Source of the DNA: G965240365 sp965240365
GTDB lineage: Bacteria > Pseudomonadota > Gammaproteobacteria > Eutrophobiales > Eutrophobiaceae
Length of the DNA: 64,000 nucleotides
Reading direction: 5' to 3'
Assembly: GCA_965240365.1 (NCBI GenBank)
Contig: OZ251218.1
Span: 2,170,001-2,234,000 of the forward strand
How positions within the stretch are numbered: the stretch's first letter is position 1; each line of letters begins with the position of its first letter. Both the position numbers and the translations under genes were made by a program. Below are positions 1 through 8,196 of this stretch, piece after piece. Under the pieces are notes generated by a model, which was not told the origin of the DNA, made no database searches, and was given only the letters and a program-made list of their open reading frames with translations.

Positions 1-160
1 GCAGGGTTTTAGCAGGAATGGAGGGTCACCTCATCTAAAATAAGGCTCAGTTATCCTGGCCACGGTATCGTTAGTATTGCTCATAATGCGCCTATCGCCC
101 CCGTCGTCATTCTGGCGAAGGCCGGAATCCAGTGGTTTTTAAGAGACATCCCGAAAACCC
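1..160 (-). repeat. R2 repeat, partial copy in reverse orientation
   Basis: Read on the minus strand, this stretch matches the distal half of the R2 repeats at 49.5-52.1 kb. It holds the REP-like hairpin next to a CCACTGGATTCC motif, then the CGATAGGCGCATTATGAG segment, then the stretch ending in GATGAGGTGACCCT. It is cut by the window edge. Positions 161-283 hold no gene that I can support. Confidence 0.8.
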
Positions 161-283
161 TATTTCCACCAATAACGGTTACTTTCTAACCAATTTTGGA
201 CACTCCGGCTCCCCACACCCCCGGTTTTTACTGCCTCTCGAAAGCAAGTTCTAAAAAGACATAAAAAACCCTTAAAACACGTC

Positions 284-570
284 AAAAAAGTCTAAAAAAA
301 CGGTTCCGGGTTTTGGCCTCTCGCGCGTTTTATAGGGTGAGGAAAATAAATTGAGGCGCTATTCCATGAAACAAGTCATTCGCAAGGGCCGGGCGATGTT
401 TGCTTTTGCCCGGTCATTGCCCCGCGTCAGCCCCGCTTTGGGCGGTTTTTCAAAATAAAGAGCAAGCAATCCGAAAAAAGCCGAAAAAACGGTTCCGGGT
501 TTGGGTCGCTCATGCGTTTTATTAGATGTAAACAACAATCGAGGCACATTTACCATGAAGCAAGTCATAC
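284..570 (+). repeat. Direct duplication of the receptor promoter and start region
   Basis: Two arms, about 284-380 and about 473-570, share an A-rich run, the motif AACGGTTCCGGGTTT, a GCGTTTTAT block and an ATG reading MKQVI. The downstream arm leads into the intact receptor, the upstream arm into a 30-residue ORF. This looks like a collapsed tandem duplication in which almost all of the upstream receptor copy was lost. Confidence 0.65.
366..458 (+). pseudogene. Truncated 5' remnant of a TonB receptor (30-aa leader)
   Basis: A 30-codon ORF starts MKQVI, as does the intact receptor at 555, and has the same upstream sequence. It then diverges and stops after a basic, partly hydrophobic stretch that could once have been a signal peptide. 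I read it as what remains of a paralogous receptor gene. It could still be translated as a leader peptide. Nothing in the residues suggests a function of its own. Confidence 0.45.
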
Positions 571-3029
571 ACACAATCAGCAACACCCGGGCCGGCGTGC
601 GGGCATATTTGTCCGGTGGTTTCCGGCGGGCGCTGCTCGGCGGTCTTTGTCTTTTCTCTGCCTTGTGCGCCAGTCCTGGCGCGGCAACGGAGGCGGCGGC
701 TCAGGGCGCGGACGCCGTGCAGACCTGGGCGATTCCTGCCGGGCCGTTGAGCGAGGCATTGACCCGCTTTGCCACCGAGGCCGGTCTTTATCTGGCCGGG
801 GCCAGTGAGCAGGCGGAGGGCAAGGTCAGCCCCGGCCTGAACGGCCGTTACCCGACCAGACAGGCGTTGACCCGGCTTCTGGCCGGCAGTGGCCTGGCTT
901 ATCGCTTCGTTGACGCCAGCACCGTGACGCTGGAACCGGAGGAAGAAGCCGAGATGCTGCCGCCCTTGACGGTGGAAGGGGAGGCGCAATCAATGCAGCC
1001 GTGGTTGTCCGGCGATGCCGAAAAGGCGTATCGCGTGGAAGACGCCAATGTCGGCGTGCTCGGGAACAAACTACTGCAAGACACCCCTTACAGCGTTGAA
1101 GTCTATTCGAGTGACTTGATAAAAAACAAACAGGCGCGCTCGCTGGCCGGCATCACCAAGGGCGATGCCTCGATTGGCCTGATGGGAGACAATCTTAAAG
1201 GTGAAAATAATGTGCTGAGCATACGGGGGCTACCATCTGACGTGCCAACCGGACAGAAGATTGACGGCCTGAATGTATATGCGCATTCGAAAGATATACC
1301 TCTGGAGCACGTGGATCGTATTGACATTCTCAAGGGCGCCGGTGGCTTCCTGTACGGCTTCGGGCGTCCGGGCGGTGTCATCAACTACGTATTGAAGCGG
1401 CCCACGGATCAGCCTTTTCAGAGTCTGAGCATGCAGGTGATGGACAGTGGTCTGGCGCTGATTCACGGGGACGCGGGTGGGCGGCTGGGCACGGATGATC
1501 GCTTTGGTTACCGCGTCAATCTGATTCATGAATCAGGGGACAACTATGTTAACGATGGCAAGTCACGGCGTAATTCGGGCTCCATCGCCCTGGACTGGGA
1601 AATCACACCCGATTTGGTATGGCGATTCGATGCGCTGTTAGGGAAGCACATGCGCGGCGGTGGTTTTACGCTGTACCCAACTGTTGATGGCTCTATAAAC
1701 TTTACCGTAAGAAATAATAAACCACCCGCGCCCATTGACGGCAGCCGCAGGCTGAGCCCCTCCTGGTCACGCCATGAAGCGAGTCACGAAATCTACGGTA
1801 CAGATCTTTCCTGGGATTTTGCTGAGGACTGGATTCTGACCCTGGCGTATCGTCAATCAAAGAATGAGCGGGGGCTTGGTAACCCACTAATCTTTGCTGA
1901 CTCTGCCGGCAACTACTCACTAAATCTGGTCTATTTTCAATCAGTGATACCTGAAAGCTCGCAATCGCAAGCAATGATTAACGGCATCTTCACAACCGGC
2001 CCGATATCGCACGAGCTGGCAGTAGGGGTCTCATATACTGAAATTCGCGTAAGCGACACTTATGATAATGGTAGGTTAATTGTGGATATTCCCAATGTGG
2101 GCAACCTGTCCAATCCAGTTGAGGTGAATAACACACTTCGCTCTTATTTTAACAGAGGCCCGCATTTCCCTCCAATCGAATATGCAAAAACTCGTCATCG
2201 AGAGCTATTCCTGTCAGATACACTACGAATCGGTGAGGACTGGGATATCATTCTCGGCCTGCGGCATGGTAATTTGTATTCTTGGGCCTCGTTTATACCC
2301 AAGGACTACGAGAAAAGCGCAATTACCCCCACCATTGCCACAGTCTTTCGTCCAGTGGATGGCCTGTCTCTGTACGGCAGTTATATAGAAGCCCTGGAAC
2401 AAGGGGCAACAGCGCCAGCCACCGCGGTCAACGCCGGTCAAGTCTTCCCGCCGACTGTGAGCAAACAGTACGAGTTTGGCGCAAAGGCCGAAGCGGATGA
2501 CTGGTCGGCCAGCGCCGCGCTGTTTCGAATCGAACGCGCGCTCATCTACACCACTCCGGCCAATGTGTTCACCCAGGACGGCGAAGCCCGCTATCAGGGC
2601 CTGGAACTCAACGGCAAATTCCGCCTAAGTCCGAGTTGGCTTCTGACGGCCAGCGCCATGTGGCTGGATGCCACCAACCAAAAGACCACGGGCGGCGCGC
2701 TTGATGGCAAACGCATGGAGGGAGTGGCCCGCGAGCAGCTCAGTTTATATGGCGAGTACCAGATGCCGGGCTTGCCGCTCACATTGACGGCAGGCGTGAG
2801 TTACGAGGGTAAACGCCCGGTCGGCCCGGCCAACCGGTTCTATGTTGGCGATGTCACACTATTTGACACCGGCGCGCGCTACGAGACGAAAGTCGCGGGT
2901 AAGGCATTAACCCTGCGGCTCAATGTGGACAATCTGACCGATGAAGCCTACTGGTTTGTGGATCGGGGCAGTAGATTGACGCAGGGCATGCCGCGCACAT
3001 TCAAGTTGGGCATAGAGCTTGAGTGGTAA
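555..3029 (+). CDS. TonB-dependent siderophore receptor with STN domain
   Basis: Outer-membrane receptor of the FpvA/FhuE/FecA type, importing a ferric siderophore with energy from TonB-ExbBD. It has 824 residues from the ATG at 555; a TTG 18 codons earlier is possible, but the ATG lies where the duplicated leader also starts. A signal peptide covers about residues 1-45. A secretin/TonB N-terminal (STN) domain spans about 57-127, a TonB-box-like segment (LPPLTVEG) follows, then the plug (about 160-290, with SIRGLPSD and GRPGGVINYVLKRPT). A 22-strand-type barrel ends in an aromatic Trp. An STN domain normally talks to a FecR anti-sigma factor, but no fecI/fecR lies nearby. The broken receptor at 43.2-47.0 kb is a paralogue. 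Substrate unknown. Confidence 0.88.
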   Translation: MKQVIHTISNTRAGVRAYLSGGFRRALLGGLCLFSALCASPGAATEAAAQGADAVQTWAIPAGPLSEALTRFATEAGLYLAGASEQAEGKVSPGLNGRYPTRQALTRLLAGSGLAYRFVDASTVTLEPEEEAEMLPPLTVEGEAQSMQPWLSGDAEKAYRVEDANVGVLGNKLLQDTPYSVEVYSSDLIKNKQARSLAGITKGDASIGLMGDNLKGENNVLSIRGLPSDVPTGQKIDGLNVYAHSKDIPLEHVDRIDILKGAGGFLYGFGRPGGVINYVLKRPTDQPFQSLSMQVMDSGLALIHGDAGGRLGTDDRFGYRVNLIHESGDNYVNDGKSRRNSGSIALDWEITPDLVWRFDALLGKHMRGGGFTLYPTVDGSINFTVRNNKPPAPIDGSRRLSPSWSRHEASHEIYGTDLSWDFAEDWILTLAYRQSKNERGLGNPLIFADSAGNYSLNLVYFQSVIPESSQSQAMINGIFTTGPISHELAVGVSYTEIRVSDTYDNGRLIVDIPNVGNLSNPVEVNNTLRSYFNRGPHFPPIEYAKTRHRELFLSDTLRIGEDWDIILGLRHGNLYSWASFIPKDYEKSAITPTIATVFRPVDGLSLYGSYIEALEQGATAPATAVNAGQVFPPTVSKQYEFGAKAEADDWSASAALFRIERALIYTTPANVFTQDGEARYQGLELNGKFRLSPSWLLTASAMWLDATNQKTTGGALDGKRMEGVAREQLSLYGEYQMPGLPLTLTAGVSYEGKRPVGPANRFYVGDVTLFDTGARYETKVAGKALTLRLNVDNLTDEAYWFVDRGSRLTQGMPRTFKLGIELEW

Positions 3030-3119
3030 GCAAACCACACCCCGAACACCCAAACCGGGCAGGTGGGAATGGCGGGATGGAGAGAATGGTGTTGAAGGTT
3101 GCCAGGATTTACCTATCGC

Positions 3120-3402
3120 CCCCGCCGTCATTCCAGCGAACGCTGGAATCCAGGAAGACAGGCCGGGGTATTCAGTGAATTCCAGCTTCTGCCTGTCTGC
3201 ACCAGACCGGCCGGAATATAGTATTATTAACATGGCAATTAAATAGGCATCCTTGCCTATTTAATTGTCGCCCAATAAAATTCGGCGCAATTCGCGGAAT
3301 TGCTTGATTTTATTGGGCTCCGCGGGCTACGCCCGCGCCAGCACATCCCTGTGCTGGATTATTAACCCGCTATATTATTAATTGCCGGGTTAATATAATG
3401 CA
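3120..3402. repeat. REP fragment and a chain of perfect hairpins
   Basis: After the receptor come a REP-like palindrome (about 3127-3150) and then several hairpins. 3237-3249 pairs with 3254-3266 over 13 bp with a 4-nt loop. 3271-3281 pairs with 3307-3317 and encloses an inner GCAATTC/GAATTGC hairpin. GCGGGC/GCCCGC and CAGCACA/TGTGCTG hairpins follow. The last (TCCC loop) resembles module B of the R1 repeat. The chain lies between the receptor and the convergent livF end, so some of it may act as a bidirectional terminator. Confidence 0.7.
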
Positions 3403-3443
3403 ATTTTATTGCGGAGAGATTCCTGCCCGGATTCTGGTCGGGC

Positions 3444-4148
3444 TCAGAGCCCGAGATAGGTCTGGCGTATTTGGTCATCAGCCAAAAGCGTCTCTCCCGT
3501 GCCGGAGAGCTTCACCTCGCCGGTTTCCAGGACATAGCCCCGGTCACAGATGCCAAGCGCGGCAAAGGCATTTTGCTCCACCAAAAAAATAGTGGCGCCC
3601 GCCGCCTTCAGCTTTTTGACCGCCTCGAAGATTTCCGCCACCAGCAGCGGGGCCAGGCCCATTGAGGGCTCGTCCAGCAGCAGCAAGCGGGGATGGGACA
3701 TCAAGGCCCGGCAAAGGGCGAGCATTTGCTGTTGGCCGCCGGACAAGGTTCCCGCGGGGTCTTTGCGCTTTTCCTTGAGGATCGGGAACATGGCGTACAT
3801 TTTCTCAAGCTCATCCGCCACATCCCTGCCAGAACGCCGATAGGCCCCCAGGCGCAAATTGTGCTCAACGGTCAGCGGGCCGAAAACCTGCCGTCCTTCC
3901 GGCGCCTGTGAAATCCCCAGCGCCACACGTCCATGTGCCGGTGTCCTTGAGATATCGGTCCCGTCGAAACAGATCGCGCCCGCTGACAAGGGTTGCACCC
4001 CGGACAAGACCCGCAGCAGGGTGGTCTTGCCCGCGCCATTGGCCCCCACCAGGCTCACAATTTCACCCTCCGCCACCGTGACGGAAACATCCCGCAACGC
4101 CTGAATCCGGCCGTAATGGCTGGAGAGGCCGTTCAATTCCAGCAACAT
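3444..4148 (-). CDS. livF: Branched-chain amino acid-type ABC transporter ATPase (LivF-like)
   Basis: Cytoplasmic ATPase that powers a LivHM permease. It has 234 residues from the ATG at 4148, which follows a good GGAG site; a longer frame runs upstream into livG and is not needed. The Walker A GANGAGKTT is at about residues 35-43, the signature LSGGQQQML near 135, followed by Walker B LLLLDEPSMGLAP and the switch-region VEQN typical of LivF. It is the last gene of a five-gene transport operon (binding protein, livH, livM, livG, livF) on the minus strand. The operon adjoins paaZ, so the substrate is probably phenylacetate or a related aromatic acid rather than an amino acid (inference). Confidence 0.9.
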   Translation of the reverse strand: MLLELNGLSSHYGRIQALRDVSVTVAEGEIVSLVGANGAGKTTLLRVLSGVQPLSAGAICFDGTDISRTPAHGRVALGISQAPEGRQVFGPLTVEHNLRLGAYRRSGRDVADELEKMYAMFPILKEKRKDPAGTLSGGQQQMLALCRALMSHPRLLLLDEPSMGLAPLLVAEIFEAVKKLKAAGATIFLVEQNAFAALGICDRGYVLETGEVKLSGTGETLLADDQIRQTYLGL

Positions 4149-4155
4149 ATCTCCT

Positions 4156-4932
4156 TCACCCTGCTTCAGCGCCGAGATAGGCGGCGATGACGTCCGGATG
4201 CGCCGCAACCTCCGACGGCGTGCCTTCGGTCAATTTCCGCCCGTAATCCAGCACCAGAATATGGTTCGATATCCCCATCACCATCTTCATATCGTGTTCG
4301 ACCAGCACCACGGTGACACCTTGTTCGGCCACTTTTTGGATCACCGCGTCGATCTCACGGCTCTCGGTGGCGTTGAGACCCGCGGCCGGTTCGTCGAGCA
4401 GCAGCAGTTTCGGTTTTGCCGCCAGGGCGCGCGCAATCTCCAGACGTTTCAACGCCCCATAGGGCATGGCGGAGGTTTCCGCGTCCAGATATGCCCCGCA
4501 GCCGACAAACGCCATCAGCGCGCGGCAATGCTCCCGCGCCTCCCGGTCTTTGCGAACCAAGGCGGGGAAGCGCAACAGGGCCGGGAGCAGCGCGCGGCTC
4601 AGATGCAAATGGCGGCCCACCATCACATTGTCCAGGGCCGACATGTTGAAGAAGATCTGCAAATTCTGGAATGTGCGGCTCATGCCCATGGCCGCCAGTT
4701 CATGGGGCTTTTTGCCGGTCACCGGCACGCCGTTGAACGACACGGACCCAAAGGTCGGCGCATACACCCCGGTCACCAGATTAAACAGGGTGGTTTTGCC
4801 CGCCCCGTTCGGACCGATGATGGAGTGGATCGCGCCCGGTTGAATGGTGAAGTTCAATTCAGAGATCGCCTTCAATCCGCCAAAATGGATCGACAGATTA
4901 TGGACCGAGAGGATCGGTTCAATGCGCGTCAT
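4156..4932 (-). CDS. livG: Branched-chain amino acid-type ABC transporter ATPase (LivG-like)
   Basis: Second ATPase of the importer, 258 residues, the usual LivG length. Walker A GPNGAGKTT lies at about residues 40-48. The signature is degenerate (YGALKRLEIARAL), as is usual in LivG. Walker B is LLLLDEPAAGLN, followed by VVLVEHDMKMVM with the switch His. livF begins only seven bases downstream. Upstream, towards livM, lies a 125-bp hairpin repeat (R1), so the livM-livG junction has been invaded by a structured element that transcription must cross. Confidence 0.92.
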   Translation of the reverse strand: MTRIEPILSVHNLSIHFGGLKAISELNFTIQPGAIHSIIGPNGAGKTTLFNLVTGVYAPTFGSVSFNGVPVTGKKPHELAAMGMSRTFQNLQIFFNMSALDNVMVGRHLHLSRALLPALLRFPALVRKDREAREHCRALMAFVGCGAYLDAETSAMPYGALKRLEIARALAAKPKLLLLDEPAAGLNATESREIDAVIQKVAEQGVTVVLVEHDMKMVMGISNHILVLDYGRKLTEGTPSEVAAHPDVIAAYLGAEAG

Positions 4933-4961
4933 CTCTCCCCCGTTTGCTCAGCAAACTGTCA

Positions 4962-5086
4962 AGGAAACTCTGAACGAATCAGAGTTTCCGTGCGGCACAC
5001 CTGCCTGTAGCAGGCAGGAAGGTGGAAATCGCATTTTTACCTTGCGCGCTCTGATAAACCCCGGATGGATTTATTCAGAGCTTCCT
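4962..5086 (+). repeat. R1 hairpin element, copy lacking module C
   Basis: Contains module A (hairpin 4962-4988), the left half of module B followed by the 19-bp palindrome CCTGCCTGTAGCAGGCAGG (5000-5018), module D (about 5019-5046) and module E (about 5048-5085). Module C and the right half of B are missing, as if deleted from the inserted palindrome to D. The left end abuts livG; the right half forms the last codons of livM. Confidence 0.85.
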
Positions 5087-6005
5087 TAAGGGTCGGCACC
5101 AGCCCACGCGGCATGAAGATCATGGTGCCCATCATGATCGCGCCGATGATCATATGCTCGAAATCTTTGAAGATGGTCAGGGCCTGTGGCAAGGCGGTCA
5201 GCATCACCGCCCCCACCACGGCCCCGAAGGTCGAGGCCATGCCGCCGAACACCACCATGGTGACCAGCTCGATGGATTTGAAGAACCCGGCCTTTTCCGG
5301 GGTGATGATCCCGACATAATGGGCAAATAGCGAGCCGACCAAGGAGGCAATGACGGCAGAGACCACAAAGATCAACGCCTTCACCTGGGCGGTATCAACG
5401 CCCACCACCGCCGCGCCGACCTCCGCCCCATGCACTGCCCGCAAAGCCCGGCCAAGCGGGCTGTCCACGATGTTCAGGGCCGCCCAGATGGTAAACAACA
5501 GCAGCCCGGCCACCACCCAATACCACATTTCCTCGTCATACAGCACGAAACCCAGAACGGAAAAATCCTCATACAGGATAAACCCGTCCGGCCCGCCGGT
5601 GAGCCAGACCTCTGTTTCCAGCACAATGGAAATGATGATGCCGACACCCAGCGTTGCCATTGCGAGATAATGGCCCTTCAATTTCAGGATCGGCTTAGCG
5701 ATCACCAAGGCCAGCACCCCGACCAGGGCGGCGGAGATCAGCATCGCGCCTAAGGCCGGCCAGCCATAAGTGCTGGTCAGAATGGCCGATCCATAAGCCC
5801 CCAGGCCAAAGAACCCGGCATGCCCCAGCGAGATTTGACCGGCAAAGCCAATGAGCAAGTTCAATCCCACCGCCGCAATCGCATTAAAGCCGCACAGGAT
5901 CAGGATATCGAGATAAAACGCGTTCGGCGCCACAAAGGGCAAAATGATCAGGATGACCGCCGACACGGCCAATCCCGCCAAACGAGAATGAAGCAAATGG
6001 CGCAT
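5037..6005 (-). CDS. livM: Branched-chain amino acid-type ABC transporter permease (LivM-like)
   Basis: Inner-membrane permease, 322 residues, with about eight to ten hydrophobic segments. It carries the LivM hallmarks GLNLLIGFAGQISLGHAGFF and a second conserved EAA-type region near the C-terminus (VVFGGMASTFGAVVGAV). It pairs with LivH, which starts its own frame four bases upstream. The last 16 or so residues (KEALNKSIRGLSERAR) are encoded inside an R1 repeat, with the stop codon in hairpin D. The natural C-terminus was therefore probably replaced when the repeat landed. The tail is hydrophilic and cytoplasmic, so function is likely kept. Confidence 0.92.
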   Translation of the reverse strand: MRHLLHSRLAGLAVSAVILIILPFVAPNAFYLDILILCGFNAIAAVGLNLLIGFAGQISLGHAGFFGLGAYGSAILTSTYGWPALGAMLISAALVGVLALVIAKPILKLKGHYLAMATLGVGIIISIVLETEVWLTGGPDGFILYEDFSVLGFVLYDEEMWYWVVAGLLLFTIWAALNIVDSPLGRALRAVHGAEVGAAVVGVDTAQVKALIFVVSAVIASLVGSLFAHYVGIITPEKAGFFKSIELVTMVVFGGMASTFGAVVGAVMLTALPQALTIFKDFEHMIIGAIMMGTMIFMPRGLVPTLKEALNKSIRGLSERAR

Positions 6006-6008
6006 GGC

Positions 6009-6884
6009 TTACACCCGGTCCGTGCCGCCTTTGCCAAACAAACCGTTTGGCATGAAGAACAGCACCAGCAAAATGATGATGAAGGCGACCGCATCCTTGT
6101 AAGCCGATGAAATATACCCGGCGGCAAAGGCTTCTGATAATCCGACGATAAGGCCGCCGACGACCGCCCCTAAGCCGTTGCCGAGTCCGCCTAGAACAGC
6201 CGCGGAAAACCCTTTTAGGCCCAGCATGATTCCGGCCTCGGAATAGGTGAAGGTGATCGGTGTAATCACGATGCCCGCAATGGCGCCCAACATGGCGGAG
6301 AGCGCGAAGGACAACATCAACACCCGTTTTACCGCAATGCCCACAAGCTGTGCCGCCAGGCGATTATAGCTGGTGGCCAGCATCGCCTTGCCGTGCAATG
6401 TGCGATTGAAGAAATACCACAGGCAGATGATGGTGACGCCGGCGACGCCAAATACCCACAACGATTGCGGGGCCAGTGTTGCGCCGGCCACCAGAATCGG
6501 TTCCTCGCCGGAGAAGGCGGGGATGGCGTGGATTTCTTTGCCCATCACCCACTGCGCCAGGCCGCGCAGAAAGATCGATGCGCCAATGGTGATGATGATC
6601 AAAGTGGTAACGGAGGCATTCTTTGCCCGCCCGACAGCACATTTTTCCAGCGCCACACCAACGATCACCACCACCATGATCGCGCCCGGCGCCGCCAACC
6701 ATATAGGCGCACCGGAACCGATCAGCGCGGCGGTGGACATGCCGCCGATCATGATGAATTCGCCCTGGGCGAAGTTAATCACGTGGCTGGCATTGTAGAT
6801 GATGGAAAAGCCGAGACCCACCAGCGCGTAGATGGCGCCGATGGTCAGCCCCGAGAAAACATATTGCAGAAATTCCGCAAACAT
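6009..6884 (-). CDS. livH: Branched-chain amino acid-type ABC transporter permease (LivH-like)
   Basis: Inner-membrane permease, 291 residues, starting MFAEFLQYVFSGLTIGAIYA. This N-terminal helix, followed by YNASHVINFAQGEFIMIGG, is the LivH signature. About eight transmembrane segments are visible, and the C-terminal GGLGNGLGAVVGGLIVG region contacts the ATPase in the family. It lies between the binding protein (74 bases upstream) and livM (3-base gap), so the genes are transcribed together. Confidence 0.92.
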   Translation of the reverse strand: MFAEFLQYVFSGLTIGAIYALVGLGFSIIYNASHVINFAQGEFIMIGGMSTAALIGSGAPIWLAAPGAIMVVVIVGVALEKCAVGRAKNASVTTLIIITIGASIFLRGLAQWVMGKEIHAIPAFSGEEPILVAGATLAPQSLWVFGVAGVTIICLWYFFNRTLHGKAMLATSYNRLAAQLVGIAVKRVLMLSFALSAMLGAIAGIVITPITFTYSEAGIMLGLKGFSAAVLGGLGNGLGAVVGGLIVGLSEAFAAGYISSAYKDAVAFIIILLVLFFMPNGLFGKGGTDRV

Positions 6885-6957
6885 GACCCCAGCCCCCTAT
6901 TAAGCAAGACCCCAGTCAGGAAACGGGCCGGGGAGGCGCCCCCCCGGCCACACGGTG

Positions 6958-8097
6958 TTAGTCAACCAGATTCCAGGCCCCGTCGCGGATCTCGACCATA
7001 TAGAAGACGTCAAGCGACAGGCCCAGATGATCGGAGGCGGAGAAGTTGAACTCGCCGGTGACCCCGACAAAACCGTCCGTGGCTTCGAGCGCGTCGCGGA
7101 CCGCTGCTTTGTCGATGACGCCCGCCCGCTTGATGGCATCCACCATCAAATGCAGACCGTCATAGGCATATCCGGCAAAGGTGGATGGCTCGGAGCCGTA
7201 TTTGGCGGAATACTCCGCAATGAACCCCTCCAGCACCGCCCGCCGGGGACCTTCCGGCAGTTGTTCGGCGATCATCACCCCGGTCGCGGGCAGGCGCAGT
7301 CCCTCCGCCGCATCGCCGGTGAGATCGAGGAAGGCTTTCGAGGCCACCCCATGGGACTGATAAAGCGGCGCCGTCATCCCAAGCTGCTTGTAGTTCTTGG
7401 TCACGATCGCCGGGCCTTGACCAAAGCCGAACACGAGCAGGGCCTGGGCATCGGCATTGCCTTTGATATTGGTCAACTGGGCGGTGACATCGGTATCTTT
7501 CGGGCCGTAGGTTTCATCGGCGACGATCTCAATGCCCATCAGTTCCGCGGCGATCAGGGTTTGTGCCCGCCCCGACTTGCCAAAACCGGAGCTTTCCGAC
7601 AGCAGGGCCAGCCTGGAGAAGCCGCGTTTTTTCATATCCTGCATGACTTTTTCCGCCGCCATGCGGTCGGTATGCGGGGTTTTGAACACCCATTTCTTCA
7701 CCGGGTCGATGATCACCACCGCGCCGGCAAGCGAGATAAACGGCACCCCTTCACGGTCGATCAATTTAGCCCCGGCCATGGTGGTCGCCGTGGTCGAGCC
7801 GCCCACGATCACGTCAACCCGGTCATTGCTTAGCAAGCGCTTGGTGAAGGACAAGGCTTTATCGGCCCGTCCGCCGTCATCATAAACGATCAGTTCCAGC
7901 GGACGGCCGTTTATCCCGCCGGCGCCGTTGATCTTATCCACGTACATCTCCAGCACTTTCTTTTCCGGATCGCCCAAAAAGGCGGCCGGACCGGACGCGG
8001 AGAGAAACGAGCCGATCCTGATCGGATCGGCCGCATGCGCGCTGAACGCCAAGCCAACCATGGCGGCGACGGCGAGTAATTTTGCTGTGACTTTCAT
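6958..8097 (-). CDS. Periplasmic substrate-binding protein of a Liv-type importer
   Basis: Type I periplasmic binding protein, 379 residues. A signal peptide (about residues 1-22, ending SAHA) is followed by DPIRIGSFLSASGPAAFLGD, the usual first strand of Leu/Ile/Val-binding proteins. It is the first gene of the transport operon, with the strong site GAGG in front of the ATG. Proteins of this family also bind benzoate- and phenylacetate-like acids. The adjacency to paaZ (about 100 bases apart, same strand) suggests an aromatic acid ligand. The exact ligand cannot be read from the sequence. Confidence 0.88.
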   Translation of the reverse strand: MKVTAKLLAVAAMVGLAFSAHAADPIRIGSFLSASGPAAFLGDPEKKVLEMYVDKINGAGGINGRPLELIVYDDGGRADKALSFTKRLLSNDRVDVIVGGSTTATTMAGAKLIDREGVPFISLAGAVVIIDPVKKWVFKTPHTDRMAAEKVMQDMKKRGFSRLALLSESSGFGKSGRAQTLIAAELMGIEIVADETYGPKDTDVTAQLTNIKGNADAQALLVFGFGQGPAIVTKNYKQLGMTAPLYQSHGVASKAFLDLTGDAAEGLRLPATGVMIAEQLPEGPRRAVLEGFIAEYSAKYGSEPSTFAGYAYDGLHLMVDAIKRAGVIDKAAVRDALEATDGFVGVTGEFNFSASDHLGLSLDVFYMVEIRDGAWNLVD

Positions 8098-8133
8098 TTG
8101 AACCTCCTCACTTGTTATTTTTTGGGTTGGTTA

Positions 8134-8179
8134 AGGAAGCTCTGAGAAATCCAGGATGGATTTATTCAGAGCTTTCTTA
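8134..8179 (+). repeat. R1 repeat, single E module
   Basis: An imperfect hairpin with arms around GAAGCTCTGA and TCAGAGCTTTC and an inner AAATCCA/TGGATTT pair lies between paaZ and the binding-protein gene. Only module E of the five-module R1 element is present. It may act as a partial transcription attenuator between the paa operon and the transporter operon. Confidence 0.75.
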
Positions 8180-8196
8180 AAAAATACCGGGCGCTC

